Positions 27,156 through 36,708 of a DNA stretch of 64,000 nucleotides are shown one piece after another. A program made the position numbers and the translations under genes. Below the pieces are notes generated by a model. That model made no database searches, was not told the DNA's origin, and was given only the letters and a program-made list of their open reading frames with translations. The first letter of the stretch is position 1. Every line of letters begins with the position of its first letter. Source of the DNA: Dyadobacter sp. SG02 (GTDB taxonomy: Bacteria > Bacteroidota > Bacteroidia > Cytophagales > Spirosomataceae); the NCBI RefSeq assembly GCF_900109045.1, contig NZ_FNYL01000014.1, positions 124,001-188,000 on the forward strand. The letters are read 5' to 3'.

Positions 27156-30100
27156 TTAGAAGTTCAGGTTCACACCCAGCGTCCAGGTACGTGGTACAGG
27201 GTAGTTTGAAAGGTCTACACCCTGGCTCAGGTTACCGCCATCACCCTGTCCGTCACCTTGTGCGCTGGTTTCAGGGTTAGGTCCGCCCCAGTATTTGGTG
27301 AACACATAAACTTGCTGCACGCTTGCATAAAGGCGCGCCGACTTGAAGAGCTTGTTAATACCACCCAGGTTGTAGCCCACAGTAATGTTCTTGATCGTGA
27401 AGTAAGAAGCATTGGCAAGGAAGTGCGAGCTGTTCCAGTCGCGTTCTACGCCTGTGAAATTACCGCCGTTGTTGGTAGCGCCGTACATTCCCTTACCCGG
27501 GTTGATCACCGTAGTAGCTTCTGCCACGCCGGTAACCGGGTTGATGGCATTTTTTACACGGAAACGGTCTTTGGCGCCTGCCACCATGTTGAACACACCG
27601 TCGAGGTTGGCCGTGCTGTAAAGGTGGCGAACCCAGAGCTGGTTACCCTGCGATCCCGATCCTACGATGGAGAGGTCCCAGTTGCCGTAGCTCAGGTTGT
27701 TGGTGATACCGTAAGTAAATTTCGGGAACGGGCTTCCGATAATTGTGCGGTCATCCGCGTCACCACCGTTGGTGATCACACCGTCGCCATTAACATCTTT
27801 GAATTTGATGGTACCAATAGCTGAACGTCCAGGGATGATCGGTGAAGAAGCCAGTTCTTCTTTGCTCATATAAAAACCTTCTTTCACCAACCCATAGAAC
27901 TGACCGAACGGCTGACCTACCTGCGTAATGTGGAATGAACCATATACGCGGTCGATGCCCGGCGCCAATTCCATTACTTTGTTACGGTTAAATGAAATGT
28001 TGGCATTAGTAGTCCATTTCAGCTTGCCTACCAGGTTACGTGTGGTCAATGCCACTTCGTGTCCCCAGAATTTGATCTCCCCGATATTGTCATTGAAGTT
28101 ACCAAAGCCTGATTCCTGTGGAATCTGAACCGCATAAAGCAGGTTAGTTGTCCTTTTCGTATAGAAATCGTAGATCAACTGAATGCGGTCGTTGAAAAGA
28201 CCCACATCCAAGCCCGCATCGAATTGCTTGGTGGTTTCCCAGCCCAGGTTAGCATTCGAAAGGGAAGTTACCTGCGCACCGGTAGCCACTGTGCTTCCGA
28301 ATACGGCGTTGGTGGTATTGTTTACCAGCGCGTATTGCGTATAGTTACCAATGTTGTTGTTACCAATTACCCCGTAGCTGGCGCGGAATTTCGCAAACGA
28401 AACTTTCGGCAGCGATTGCATAAAGTTCTCGTCAGACACTACCCAGCCGACCGATGCGGAAGGGAATGTACCCCATCTGTTTTCGGAACCGAAGCGGGAA
28501 GAACCATCAGCACGTACAGCAGCAGAGAACAGGTATTTGCCTTTGTAGTTATAGGTCAATCGTGAAATGTACGACATCAGCCCCCACTCGTTGGCACCAT
28601 TAAATGTATTCGAACCCGAAATACCATTCACGTTGAATGCCCCGCCGCGGTCGATGTTAATCGCACCCTGGATTGTCGGAAGGCGGTCGTCGGTGTAGGT
28701 GTTCGCGGTGATACGGTCATATTCCTGGCGGAAACGTTGTTGGGTAAAACCAGCCAGCAACTCGAAATTGTGGTTTCCGTTAAAGCTGCGGTTATAGGTT
28801 GCAAGGTTTTCGTTCAGCCAGGAGAAGTTCTGAAAGTTCTGGCGGATCGATACCGCAGTGGTAGGCACCGGCGTATTGATGGCGCTGGTAGCGGTCGACG
28901 GGTTGAAGAAGAAGAATTTGTTAGACTCCTGCTCAACATTGATAGTCGATTTCAACGTCAGGCCTTTGATTGGGGTGTATTGCACATAAGCATTACCCAG
29001 CAACTTGTTGATCTTCGTCTCGTTGGTCAGCTCGTTTGCTGCCCGGACCCAGTTGGGGTAATCGAAAATGTTACCGGTTCCATTAGGGAAGTTGTTGTAC
29101 TTCGTCAGCTGGCCGTTTGCATCATAAATAGGCATAACAGGCCAGGTATGCAACGCATTGAATAGCACCCCTGTTCCACGGTCGCCATCCGTTCTCGGCG
29201 TGTTGTCATACACAAATTGCGGCGCCACATTGAATCCGACTTTAATCTTGCTCGAAATGTCGTATTCGGTATTCATACGAAGCGAATAGCGCTTGTAGTT
29301 GTTGTTCAGCACGACCCCTTTCTGGTTGAAAACACCTGCTACGAGGGATGTGCGCATGTTTTCCTTGTTGGAACTGATGCTCAGGTTATAGCTCTGAATG
29401 GGAGCTGTGCGAAGCAGTGCGTCGTACCAGTCGTTGTCTTTACCCCTGTATTTTTCTGGATTTTGAAACGGTTCTGGCACCGGTTTTAGCTCATCCTCAT
29501 ACATTTCCTTCTTGAACTGCGCGAATTCTTCGGCGGTCAGCATTTTAACCCGACCTCGCACCGGAACTTTCTGGAAACCTGCGAATGCATTGAAGCTCAC
29601 GCTCGTTTTGCCGGGAGCACCGCGTTTGGTAGTAATAAGCACTACCCCGTTCGCCGCACGCGAACCGTAGAGTGACGTCGAAGCGGCATCTTTCAGAATG
29701 GTAATGTCCTCGATTTCATCCGGGTTCATCTGGCCGATGGTACCCGTAATCGGGAAACCGTCGATCACGTAAAGCGGGTCGCTACCGGCTGTAACGGATA
29801 CCTGGCCGCGGATACGTACCGACATCCCCTGCCCTGGCTTACCCGTGGTCTGGTTGATCTGTACACCCGCAAGGCGTCCTTGCAGTTTTTGGGTAACCTG
29901 CGACACCGGAATATCTTTCAATTCTTCACTCTTTACGGTCTGAACCGCGCCTGTGATTTCTTTTTTCAACTGGCTACCATAACCCACTACCACAACTTCC
30001 GTCAGCGCTTTGGCATCGGTAGCAAGTTTGATATCGATGGTAGAGCCCGTTCCTGCGGGAACTTCCTGGGTAAGGAAGCCTACGGAAGAGAAGATGAGGA

Positions 30101-30410
30101 CTCCGCCTTTGTCAGGTATGTTAATGCTGTATATACCGTCGGCATCGGACACCGTTCCTATCGTGGTTCCTTTGAGTACCACGCTCACACCCGGCAGTTT
30201 CTCGCCGGTGTCGTCGGTTACCTTTCCCTTGATCGTCCGGTCGGCCGTGATGTTGGTGCTTACAACCAGCGGGTTAAGATGGAAACTATTGCCGGCTACT
30301 GCACTGAGCCCGCAAGCCGCCCCGATGAGCGCCTGGCCCACGGACAGTTTCAGGATCGAATTCAATCGGCCGTAATAAGGAGATTGTCGAAATTGATTCA
30401 TAAGCTTCAT
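27156..30410 (-). CDS. SusC/RagA TonB-linked outer-membrane transporter (pair 1)
   Basis: A 1084-residue TonB-dependent transporter. After an N-terminal signal region comes a carboxypeptidase-regulatory-like domain (about 55-135, I-K-G-K-V-T-D-D-T-G-E-K-L-P-G-V). The T-E-V-V-V-V-G-Y-G junction follows, then the plug domain with L-Y-V-I-D-G-F-P, D-I-T-I-L-K-D-A-A and Y-G-S-R-A-A-N-G-V. The remainder is the 22-strand barrel ending G-V-N-L-N-F. An alternative Met is three codons downstream. It imports an oligomer or other large ligand together with the SusD partner. Expression is probably driven by the motif promoter at 30723. Confidence 0.95.
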   Translation of the reverse strand: MKLMNQFRQSPYYGRLNSILKLSVGQALIGAACGLSAVAGNSFHLNPLVVSTNITADRTIKGKVTDDTGEKLPGVSVVLKGTTIGTVSDADGIYSINIPDKGGVLIFSSVGFLTQEVPAGTGSTIDIKLATDAKALTEVVVVGYGSQLKKEITGAVQTVKSEELKDIPVSQVTQKLQGRLAGVQINQTTGKPGQGMSVRIRGQVSVTAGSDPLYVIDGFPITGTIGQMNPDEIEDITILKDAASTSLYGSRAANGVVLITTKRGAPGKTSVSFNAFAGFQKVPVRGRVKMLTAEEFAQFKKEMYEDELKPVPEPFQNPEKYRGKDNDWYDALLRTAPIQSYNLSISSNKENMRTSLVAGVFNQKGVVLNNNYKRYSLRMNTEYDISSKIKVGFNVAPQFVYDNTPRTDGDRGTGVLFNALHTWPVMPIYDANGQLTKYNNFPNGTGNIFDYPNWVRAANELTNETKINKLLGNAYVQYTPIKGLTLKSTINVEQESNKFFFFNPSTATSAINTPVPTTAVSIRQNFQNFSWLNENLATYNRSFNGNHNFELLAGFTQQRFRQEYDRITANTYTDDRLPTIQGAINIDRGGAFNVNGISGSNTFNGANEWGLMSYISRLTYNYKGKYLFSAAVRADGSSRFGSENRWGTFPSASVGWVVSDENFMQSLPKVSFAKFRASYGVIGNNNIGNYTQYALVNNTTNAVFGSTVATGAQVTSLSNANLGWETTKQFDAGLDVGLFNDRIQLIYDFYTKRTTNLLYAVQIPQESGFGNFNDNIGEIKFWGHEVALTTRNLVGKLKWTTNANISFNRNKVMELAPGIDRVYGSFHITQVGQPFGQFYGLVKEGFYMSKEELASSPIIPGRSAIGTIKFKDVNGDGVITNGGDADDRTIIGSPFPKFTYGITNNLSYGNWDLSIVGSGSQGNQLWVRHLYSTANLDGVFNMVAGAKDRFRVKNAINPVTGVAEATTVINPGKGMYGATNNGGNFTGVERDWNSSHFLANASYFTIKNITVGYNLGGINKLFKSARLYASVQQVYVFTKYWGGPNPETSAQGDGQGDGGNLSQGVDLSNYPVPRTWTLGVNLNF

Positions 30411-30722
30411 TTTTAGATTTAGTAATTAGCAGAGGCCCCGGCACATTGTCTAAAATGCCCGGGTAGCGGGGTTAATCGGTTAAGCTTCTTATTCTCATAG
30501 TCATCGGTTTAAGTGAATAATTGTCGGGATTAAAAGCAGAGTTTGTTTTAAGGTATTTCAAATACAACGGTATCGTCTGATCGCATAACGGATATGGCTT
30601 CCCTGCCCAACAGGCCTGAAAACTTACAGATATATCGTTGATGAAGAGTTGGAATACTCTAAGAAATAAATGTCTTTGTGACGTATAAAAGACAATTATT
30701 CATACTTAAAGTAACATTTATG

Positions 30723-30764
30723 CAATACTAGAACGAATGCGAGAACAGACTGTCCTGCTCTGTC
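30723..30764 (-). promoter_or_regulatory. Regulon promoter B (SusCD pair 1)
   Basis: Minus-strand operator GACAGAGCAGGACAGT (30764-30749), 18 bp, then TAGTATTG (30730-30723). The most divergent of the four operators, yet with identical spacing. No TTG at -33 (CAG instead). The predicted start near 30716 leaves an unusually long leader of about 300 nt. Confidence 0.7.
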
Positions 30765-30900
30765 TGGTTTTGATTAATATTTAATTAACATGAGTTTTTT
30801 GGATATATCTTATATCGGGTATGGGAAACCCGTCCGTTCGCGGTGATGGCGACGGCTTACAATAAGGATATCATGCAGGTGAGGTAGTAAGGGATAAATG

Positions 30901-30938
30901 CCGCCGGAGAGGCTGGCTGTCGGCATTCTCTCCGGCGG
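30901..30938 (-). terminator. Hairpin ending the DUF1549-DUF1501 operon
   Basis: A perfect 11-bp GC-rich stem (30901-30911 with 30928-30938), 16 bp after the DUF1501 stop codon. No T-run follows, so it may be a processing or stability hairpin rather than an intrinsic terminator. Confidence 0.45.
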
Positions 30939-30954
30939 ATAAACAAGTTCGAAG

Positions 30955-32382
30955 CTATACGAGGAGCTCTTTCACGGCCAAGCCCTTTCCGTCAGGCGTC
31001 GTGTAGAATGGCCGTTTTTCGATCTCGTACTGGGTGTCCGGCGGGATGCCTAATGCATGGTAGATCGTCTGGTGGATACCGTCGACTTTCACCGGGTTTT
31101 CGATGGTCTTGCAAGGGCGCTCGTCGGCGGTTTTGCCGTAAACGAAGCCCCTTTTGATCCCACCACCGAACATGAGCATCGAGCAACCGTCGGTGAAATG
31201 GCGGTGCATTCCATAGAATTTGAGATCGGATAGAATGTCGGGCTGTGCTACCTGCTCCTTTACTTTCGCATCCGGGCGGCCTTCCACCATCATATCGCGG
31301 CTGAATTCGCTCGCCAGCACGACCATCGTGCGATCGAGCAGACCTTTTTCGTCAAGGTCCTTGATGAGCTGGGCAATCGGGCCGTCTATTTGCTTTTTCA
31401 TATCCTGCAAACGCGTATGGCCGTTTTCGTGCGTATCCCAGCCTTTGAATGGCTCATACTCGGTCGTAACGCTAATGAAGCGAGCGCCCTGTTCGGTGAG
31501 CCGGCGGGCGAGCAGGCAACCGAGCCCGAAGCGGCCGGTATTATAAATGTCGTAGCTCTTTTTCGGTTCGGTACTGAGGTCGAATGCCTTCGATTCGGGC
31601 GAGTTGAGCAATGCGTATGCCTGCTCCATCGACCGTTTCAGCGATTCGCGCTGGTAATCGCTGCCGAACTCCCCTACCGGACTGTTGTTAATCAACTCGT
31701 TGTAGAGCTGGTTCCGGCGTTCGAATCGTTTCGCGTCCATACCCACGGGAGGGCGCACGCTGTCGAGCCCTTGGCTTGGGTCCGGGATAAAGAACGGACC
31801 GAACTCATTGCCGAGGAAACCGGCCGTATGGAATGCTTTCAGCTCTTCCGCCTCGCCTACGGTGAAGCGCTGACCGATGTCGATGAATGCCGGGATCACC
31901 GGATTTTTAGGCCCGAGTTCCTTCGCGATCCACGAACCGATATGCGGCGCGGCGACGGTCTGAGGCGGCTCATAGCAGGTATGCCAGTGGTACTGGTGAC
32001 GCGAATGCAGGATGTGTCCCATGTCGGCCGCGACGTACGAACGAATGAGCGTGCCCTTGTCCATCACTTGTCCTATCGACTGCAAACCGTCCGAGAAATG
32101 GATGCCGTCGAGCTTGGTCGGTAACGATTTGAAGGTGCTCAAAACGCGGTTGCCTTCCATGTCTTTTTCGAACGGCGTATACGCTTTCGGGTCGAAAGTT
32201 TCGGTGTGCGCCATACCGCCGGCCATCCATAAAAGTATCACTGTGTCCGCCGATGAATTGGCTCCCGCCTTGCCCCGGCATGAGGTAAGCAGGTTTGATA
32301 CGGGCGCTCCTGCGGCCAATGCGGCCAGGGTAGCGGCGCTGGCGCGTTGCAGAAACTCCCTCCTATTCCATTGGATATTCAT
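30955..32382 (-). CDS. DUF1501 protein, Tat-exported, sulfatase-like fold
   Basis: A 475-residue DUF1501 protein. It has a twin-arginine signal (N-R-R-E-F-L-Q-R-A) and an Ala-rich hydrophobic stretch. The core shows V-I-L-L-W-M-A-G-G-M-A-H-T-E-T-F-D-P-K near residue 50, a W-D-T-H-E-N-G-H block and V-V-L-A-S-E-F-S-R. These resemble the metal-binding positions of the alkaline phosphatase/sulfatase superfamily, but no sulfatase Cys/Ser signature is present. DUF1501 genes are commonly paired with DUF1549/DUF1553 proteins in Planctomycetes, as here. Biochemical role unknown, acting outside the inner membrane. Confidence 0.9.
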   Translation of the reverse strand: MNIQWNRREFLQRASAATLAALAAGAPVSNLLTSCRGKAGANSSADTVILLWMAGGMAHTETFDPKAYTPFEKDMEGNRVLSTFKSLPTKLDGIHFSDGLQSIGQVMDKGTLIRSYVAADMGHILHSRHQYHWHTCYEPPQTVAAPHIGSWIAKELGPKNPVIPAFIDIGQRFTVGEAEELKAFHTAGFLGNEFGPFFIPDPSQGLDSVRPPVGMDAKRFERRNQLYNELINNSPVGEFGSDYQRESLKRSMEQAYALLNSPESKAFDLSTEPKKSYDIYNTGRFGLGCLLARRLTEQGARFISVTTEYEPFKGWDTHENGHTRLQDMKKQIDGPIAQLIKDLDEKGLLDRTMVVLASEFSRDMMVEGRPDAKVKEQVAQPDILSDLKFYGMHRHFTDGCSMLMFGGGIKRGFVYGKTADERPCKTIENPVKVDGIHQTIYHALGIPPDTQYEIEKRPFYTTPDGKGLAVKELLV

Positions 32383-32569
32383 TTCTCTATTTTCTTTTAG
32401 TGATTGTATTTTAATACTTTGTATTTGTTAACTTATTTTACTTTAAATACTTTTTATATTTATAATTAATATTAAATTTAATATTCTTACTATAAATTAT
32501 AAAAGCTATGTCTGTATTTAAAGTAATATTCATTTGATATTTTAAATATGAATGATTTGTATCACACAT
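32383..32569. other. Very A+T-rich spacer inside the DUF1549-DUF1501 operon
   Basis: A 187-bp spacer made almost entirely of A and T, unlike the GC-moderate genes on both sides. No TAnnTTTG box or operator copy was found in it. The DUF1501 gene is therefore probably read from the upstream regulated promoter. Confidence 0.5.
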
Positions 32570-34930
32570 TTAATAAATCAACTGAAACTCCGGCACCAGC
32601 GCAATAGCCCAAACCAGGTCTTGAATGCCTTCCTCGCTAGGTGTCGGACCGAGGATTTTTTTAGCCGCAGCAAGCTCTTTGGCCACCGGCGCGCGGCCCA
32701 ATGCCTTCCGGTAAAGTGCCGTCACGAGCGAGTCGGACGTCGGGTATTGCGACTTCCATACCTTCGATCCCTCTTTCAATGTCTGCGTGAATTTCGAACC
32801 GTTGGTGAGCTCTAATGCTTGCAGCAGGTTTGCCTGGGAGGTACGACTGGTACTCACCGTCTCGCGGTTCGGGCGGCCGAGCGAAGTAAGGAACGGATCG
32901 TTCTTCACGAACGCCGCACGCGGGAACGGCAGGCGCGTCTTGATATCCTCCGGAAGCTTTTTCAGCGCAAGCGCGGTATCCGCATACATATGTGTGAAGC
33001 TCGAACTGATCGCGTCCGCGAATTGCTCGGCGGTCAGCCTCCTGCGCACCATACCGGTAAATTTGTAGTCGGTAGCCATCATATCGCCCGCCTCTTTCAC
33101 CGAGGTGGATGGTAACTGATAGGTCTTTGAAGTGACGATTGTGTAGATCAGCTTTTTGACATCATACCCGTTTGTTACAAAATCCGACGCCAGCCAGTCG
33201 AGAAGGTCCTGGCTCCAAGGCAGGTTGTCCATGGCATCCACCGGTTCTACGATGCCGCGGCCCATCAGTTGCGCCCATACGCGGTTTACGAGCGTGCGGT
33301 ACAATCTTCCGTCTTTCGGTTGTACCAGAAAATCGGCCAGTTGGCGGAGGCGTTTTTCGGTATTTGCATTCACTTCGATCTCTCCCAGTTCGGGGTACAG
33401 CATGCGGGTTCCGGCGATTTTGCCCGTGGGCTTGTCGCAGCGGTTGATTTCAAGCAGGGTGTCGGCAAAGATGTTGGCGAATGCATAAGCGTCGGCCAAT
33501 TTCCAGTCGCTGATGAAACTGTCGTGGCAGGAAGCGCATTTCAAATTCAAACCCAAAAATACCTGGGCTACGTTTTGCGCGGCCTGCATTTCGGTGCGCT
33601 GACTGGAATTGATCGTTCCCCGCCATTTGATACCTTTAATAAAACCCTCGGATTCCTTGTTGGGGCTGATCAGCTCTTTTACAAACCAGTTGTAAGGCTT
33701 GTTGTCCAGCAAACTCGCATAAAGCCATTTGGAAATACCAAAGCGGCCACCGGTAATGTAGCCGGTACCATCGTAGTCGTTGCGGAGCGCGTCGTTCCAG
33801 AATGTCATCCAATGCTGCGCGTAGGCGTCGTTCTGGTTCAGCAGTTCTTTCGCGAGTGATTCGCGCTTGTCCGGACGGGTATCGGCCACGAATGCATCCA
33901 CCTTTTCAGGAGGCGGCAGCAATCCGATAATGTCGAGGTAAACACGTCGAATGTAGGTACGGTCGTCGACGACGGGTTTCCAGCTGCCTTTGTTTTTTTG
34001 GAAATAAGCATTCACAAAAAGGTCAACCGGCTTGTCGAGCCCGGCCGTGGCGGCAGGCACCTGCGGGATGCGCGGAGCCAGTTCCGCAACGCGATAAATG
34101 CTCTTTTCCTTGCCATCCGGCCAGGGCGCTCCTTTTTCGATCCAGTATGCAAGTATTTTGATCTCTTTCTCCGTCAGGCGTTTACCTTTCGTCGGCATGG
34201 CCTCCTTGTCGCCTTTCGGCAATGAAATGCGGCGGATCAGCTCACTTTTATCAGGGTGATTGGGGATCACAACTACGCCGTCTTCGCCACCTTTCATAAT
34301 GGCTTCCTTGCTATCGAGGCGCAGGTCGCCTTTCATTTTGGTTTCGCTGTGGCAGCTGTAACAGTTATGCGCCAGGATCGTTCTGACTTCCACATTCAGA
34401 TTTTGTATTTGTTCAGGGGTTAATGCGCCGTTGTTGGTCAGCACGAAATCGGCCTCGGTCTCCCCTTTCGGTTCTACCGGTTTGTCTGCACCGGGCAAAA
34501 CGCTCGAAAGGTAATCTTCACCGTGCGTAAGCATTGCGCCGTAATGGCCTGCGAACGAAACGCCGAACACGGTGGTAAGCAGCAATCCGCGAAAAAGGCT
34601 CCGGTTGCCCGAGCGCAGTATGAATGCGGTGAAAAGCGAAAGCACCATCGTAGCAATTCCCGCCCAGCGGTGGATTTCGAGGTTGGTACCGCTGGAATCT
34701 TCGGAGCTGGCCAGCAGCAGTCCGAACACCACAGCCAGCACGGCACTTCCCGCGCTGACCCACGTGATAATGCGGGTTCCATCGCGCAGGACAGTCGATT
34801 TACGCTTCCAGTCGATAAGTTCAAAAAGCAATGCAATGCAAAGTAGCCCGATGGGAAAATGGACCAGTAAAGGGTGCAATCGTCCTAAAAATTGCCAAAG
34901 CCAGAAAGTTTCGGTTGCTTGGAGTAACAC
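32570..34930 (-). CDS. DUF2231-cytochrome-DUF1549-DUF1553 membrane protein
   Basis: A 786-residue multi-domain protein. Residues 18-131 carry four membrane segments with the H-P-L-L-V-H-F-P-I start typical of DUF2231. A planctomycete-type cytochrome c domain follows, with haem motif C190-Y-S-C193-H194 and a distal M-P-T-K-G-K-R-L-T-E. DUF1549 (about 300-480) contains a second CxxCH (C465 to H469). DUF1553 (about 530-780) ends the protein. It is an inner-membrane anchored haem protein facing the periplasm. Together with the following DUF1501 gene it matches pairs from Planctomycetes and some Cytophagales. Electron carriage is likely; the catalysed reaction is not known. Confidence 0.88.
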   Translation of the reverse strand: MLLQATETFWLWQFLGRLHPLLVHFPIGLLCIALLFELIDWKRKSTVLRDGTRIITWVSAGSAVLAVVFGLLLASSEDSSGTNLEIHRWAGIATMVLSLFTAFILRSGNRSLFRGLLLTTVFGVSFAGHYGAMLTHGEDYLSSVLPGADKPVEPKGETEADFVLTNNGALTPEQIQNLNVEVRTILAHNCYSCHSETKMKGDLRLDSKEAIMKGGEDGVVVIPNHPDKSELIRRISLPKGDKEAMPTKGKRLTEKEIKILAYWIEKGAPWPDGKEKSIYRVAELAPRIPQVPAATAGLDKPVDLFVNAYFQKNKGSWKPVVDDRTYIRRVYLDIIGLLPPPEKVDAFVADTRPDKRESLAKELLNQNDAYAQHWMTFWNDALRNDYDGTGYITGGRFGISKWLYASLLDNKPYNWFVKELISPNKESEGFIKGIKWRGTINSSQRTEMQAAQNVAQVFLGLNLKCASCHDSFISDWKLADAYAFANIFADTLLEINRCDKPTGKIAGTRMLYPELGEIEVNANTEKRLRQLADFLVQPKDGRLYRTLVNRVWAQLMGRGIVEPVDAMDNLPWSQDLLDWLASDFVTNGYDVKKLIYTIVTSKTYQLPSTSVKEAGDMMATDYKFTGMVRRRLTAEQFADAISSSFTHMYADTALALKKLPEDIKTRLPFPRAAFVKNDPFLTSLGRPNRETVSTSRTSQANLLQALELTNGSKFTQTLKEGSKVWKSQYPTSDSLVTALYRKALGRAPVAKELAAAKKILGPTPSEEGIQDLVWAIALVPEFQLIY

Positions 34931-34984
34931 AAGTTCAAGGGGTTAGTGGTTCAGGAATACCGGCGGAGGTATTCCGCAATCTTA

Positions 34985-35026
34985 CAATACTAAAATGCAG
35001 CAAATGGAATAGTATCCTGTTCTGTC
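34985..35026 (-). promoter_or_regulatory. Regulon promoter C (DUF1549-DUF1501 operon)
   Basis: Minus-strand operator GACAGAACAGGATACT (35026-35011), 18 bp, then TAGTATTG (34992-34985). The predicted start near 34978 gives a short leader of about 48 nt, the clearest link between motif and gene in the window. No TTG at -33. Confidence 0.72.
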
Positions 35027-35145
35027 TTGCTATAAATGATAAATATTCATGATTTTCTAAAAAGGTTTATATAAACAGCTATTCTGGTACTGAATGGGCT
35101 ATTAAGGTTATAACGATTATGTTCACGGATTAGTTATAAATTTTA

Positions 35146-35176
35146 ACAGGAGAGACATATTGAATGCCTCTCCTGT
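35146..35176 (-). terminator. Hairpin ending the second SusCD operon
   Basis: A perfect 9-bp stem (35146-35154 with 35168-35176), 21 bp after the SusD stop codon. The downstream sequence is A/T-rich but lacks a clean T-run, so terminator function is moderately supported. Confidence 0.5.
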
Positions 35177-35197
35177 ATGCTTAATTGTTTGTACGGA

Positions 35198-36706
35198 TCA
35201 GTAACCCGGATTCTGTGCAAGCTTGGGATTGATCAGTATCTGCGGCGCCGGAAGAGGCAGCAAGTACTCGTTCTCGGTGAAGACATAGTCCGTCGAGTTG
35301 AATGGTACATTACCTCTTGCTACCGTCGGGTTTGCGCGTTCCTGCGCACCGTGCGCATTCATGAATGCCGCCCATTCGGCCGGTGTTTTGGTCCTTTTGA
35401 GATCAAACCAGCGGTGGTTTTCAAACGCCAGTTCCAGTCTTCTTTCCTTCAAAACAGCCGTTCTGAATGCCACCTTATCCGAGATTGCCAGATCGGCGAG
35501 GCCGGCGCGTTTACGTACCTGGTTTACATACCCCAATGCTTCGGCAGTCGGCCCCGATTGTTCGTTGATCACTTCCGCGAGCATGAGCAGCACATCGGCA
35601 TAGCGCAATACCGGCCAGTTGGTGTTCGTACGGTTCACGATGGTGTGCGGGTAGTTGTATTTGAATACGTAAGGTACCTTGTAAGTGGTGGTATCCAGCT
35701 TGAAATTAGGCTTGAGGGAAATGTCTTTCCGCAAGTCGCCTTTCTCATAGGCCGCCATAATGTCGTTGGTAGGAACATTCCGGCCGCCGTTCGAGCCAGC
35801 GGCATAGCCAGTCACCGCGCCCTTGGACACCCTCGGTGCGAATACATATTCGAAATTACTCCATTCGCCGTTGTCGTTGTCGCCCTGGTACTGGATTTCG
35901 AAGATAGACTCAATGCCGTTTTTCGTAGACGGATTGAAGTTGTTCGCGTAATTGGCATGCAGCGCGTAGCCCAGGGTTGTTACCTCTTTCAAAGTCGTTG
36001 CCGCATCGGCGTATTTCTTCTGCGTGAGATACGATTTCCCCAGCAAACTCAATGCAGCACCTTTGGTTGCACGGCCAAGATCGCCGCTAGAAGCATATTT
36101 CGCAGGCAATGACGCCGCAGCTTCTTTCAGGTCCTTTTCGATTTGCGCCCACACATCGGCCTGGGGCGATCTTACGAGATCGAATGCCGGGTCGGGAATA
36201 TCCAGGGTGGATGTGACCATGATGACGTCGCCGAAGTACTGGACAAGGTTGAAGTACATGTACGCGCGCAGGAATTTGAGCTGCCCTTCCGCCTCTTTCC
36301 GTGCGTTTTCGGTCATGGTAGCTTCCACCATTTTCTCCAATGTGAGGTTACAGTTGTACATGGCCGCATAGTAACCGTTCCAGAGGTTGGCAATTTCACC
36401 ATTACCCGAGTTGATCGTGCTGAATTCGAATGCTTCCCAGCCGCCCGCGCCACCCCGGTCTGACGGGTTCAGGTCGACAGTGGTATTGTCTGTTTGAAAT
36501 TCACCAAACAAATATGCGGTGTTGGTGAGCGCCTGTACCTGGCTGTAAACGCCGCTGAGTGCCTGCTTAACCTGCTCTTCGTTTTTATAGTACAAATCGA
36601 CTTCCACCTTGGTAGGGTCGGTTTGGTTGAGGAAATCTTCGCTGCATGACGACAAGCATAATGCCATTGCGATTCCGAGTATCGTTATTTTTTTCATCTT
36701 CGCCAT
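35198..36706 (-). CDS. SusD/RagB-family outer-membrane lipoprotein (pair 2)
   Basis: A 502-residue SusD-type lipoprotein with lipobox L-S-S-C21. Family landmarks are D-L-Y-Y-K-N-E-E-Q-V near residue 40, Q-L-K-F-L-R-A-Y-M-Y-F-N-L-V-Q in the TPR-like core, and the late Y-V-N-Q-V-R-K-R-A-G-L and R-R-L-E-L-A-F-E-N-H-R-W-F-D-L. It starts only 2 bp after the SusC stop (or 11 bp if Met4 is used), so translation is probably coupled. It binds the substrate of the pair 2 transporter. Clearly diverged from the pair 1 protein, so not a recent copy. Confidence 0.95.
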   Translation of the reverse strand: MAKMKKITILGIAMALCLSSCSEDFLNQTDPTKVEVDLYYKNEEQVKQALSGVYSQVQALTNTAYLFGEFQTDNTTVDLNPSDRGGAGGWEAFEFSTINSGNGEIANLWNGYYAAMYNCNLTLEKMVEATMTENARKEAEGQLKFLRAYMYFNLVQYFGDVIMVTSTLDIPDPAFDLVRSPQADVWAQIEKDLKEAAASLPAKYASSGDLGRATKGAALSLLGKSYLTQKKYADAATTLKEVTTLGYALHANYANNFNPSTKNGIESIFEIQYQGDNDNGEWSNFEYVFAPRVSKGAVTGYAAGSNGGRNVPTNDIMAAYEKGDLRKDISLKPNFKLDTTTYKVPYVFKYNYPHTIVNRTNTNWPVLRYADVLLMLAEVINEQSGPTAEALGYVNQVRKRAGLADLAISDKVAFRTAVLKERRLELAFENHRWFDLKRTKTPAEWAAFMNAHGAQERANPTVARGNVPFNSTDYVFTENEYLLPLPAPQILINPKLAQNPGY

Positions 36707-36708
36707 TT

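Larger units (their letters stand above)
30411..30954. other. 544-bp spacer: long SusC leader, promoter, hairpin
   Basis: No gene seen. It holds the regulon promoter at 30723-30764 and a roughly 300-nt predicted SusC leader. A 7-bp hairpin near the leader's 5' end pairs TGTCTTT with AAAGACA (about 30670-30693). An 11-bp perfect inverted repeat at 30901-30938 follows the DUF1501 gene. Confidence 0.5.
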
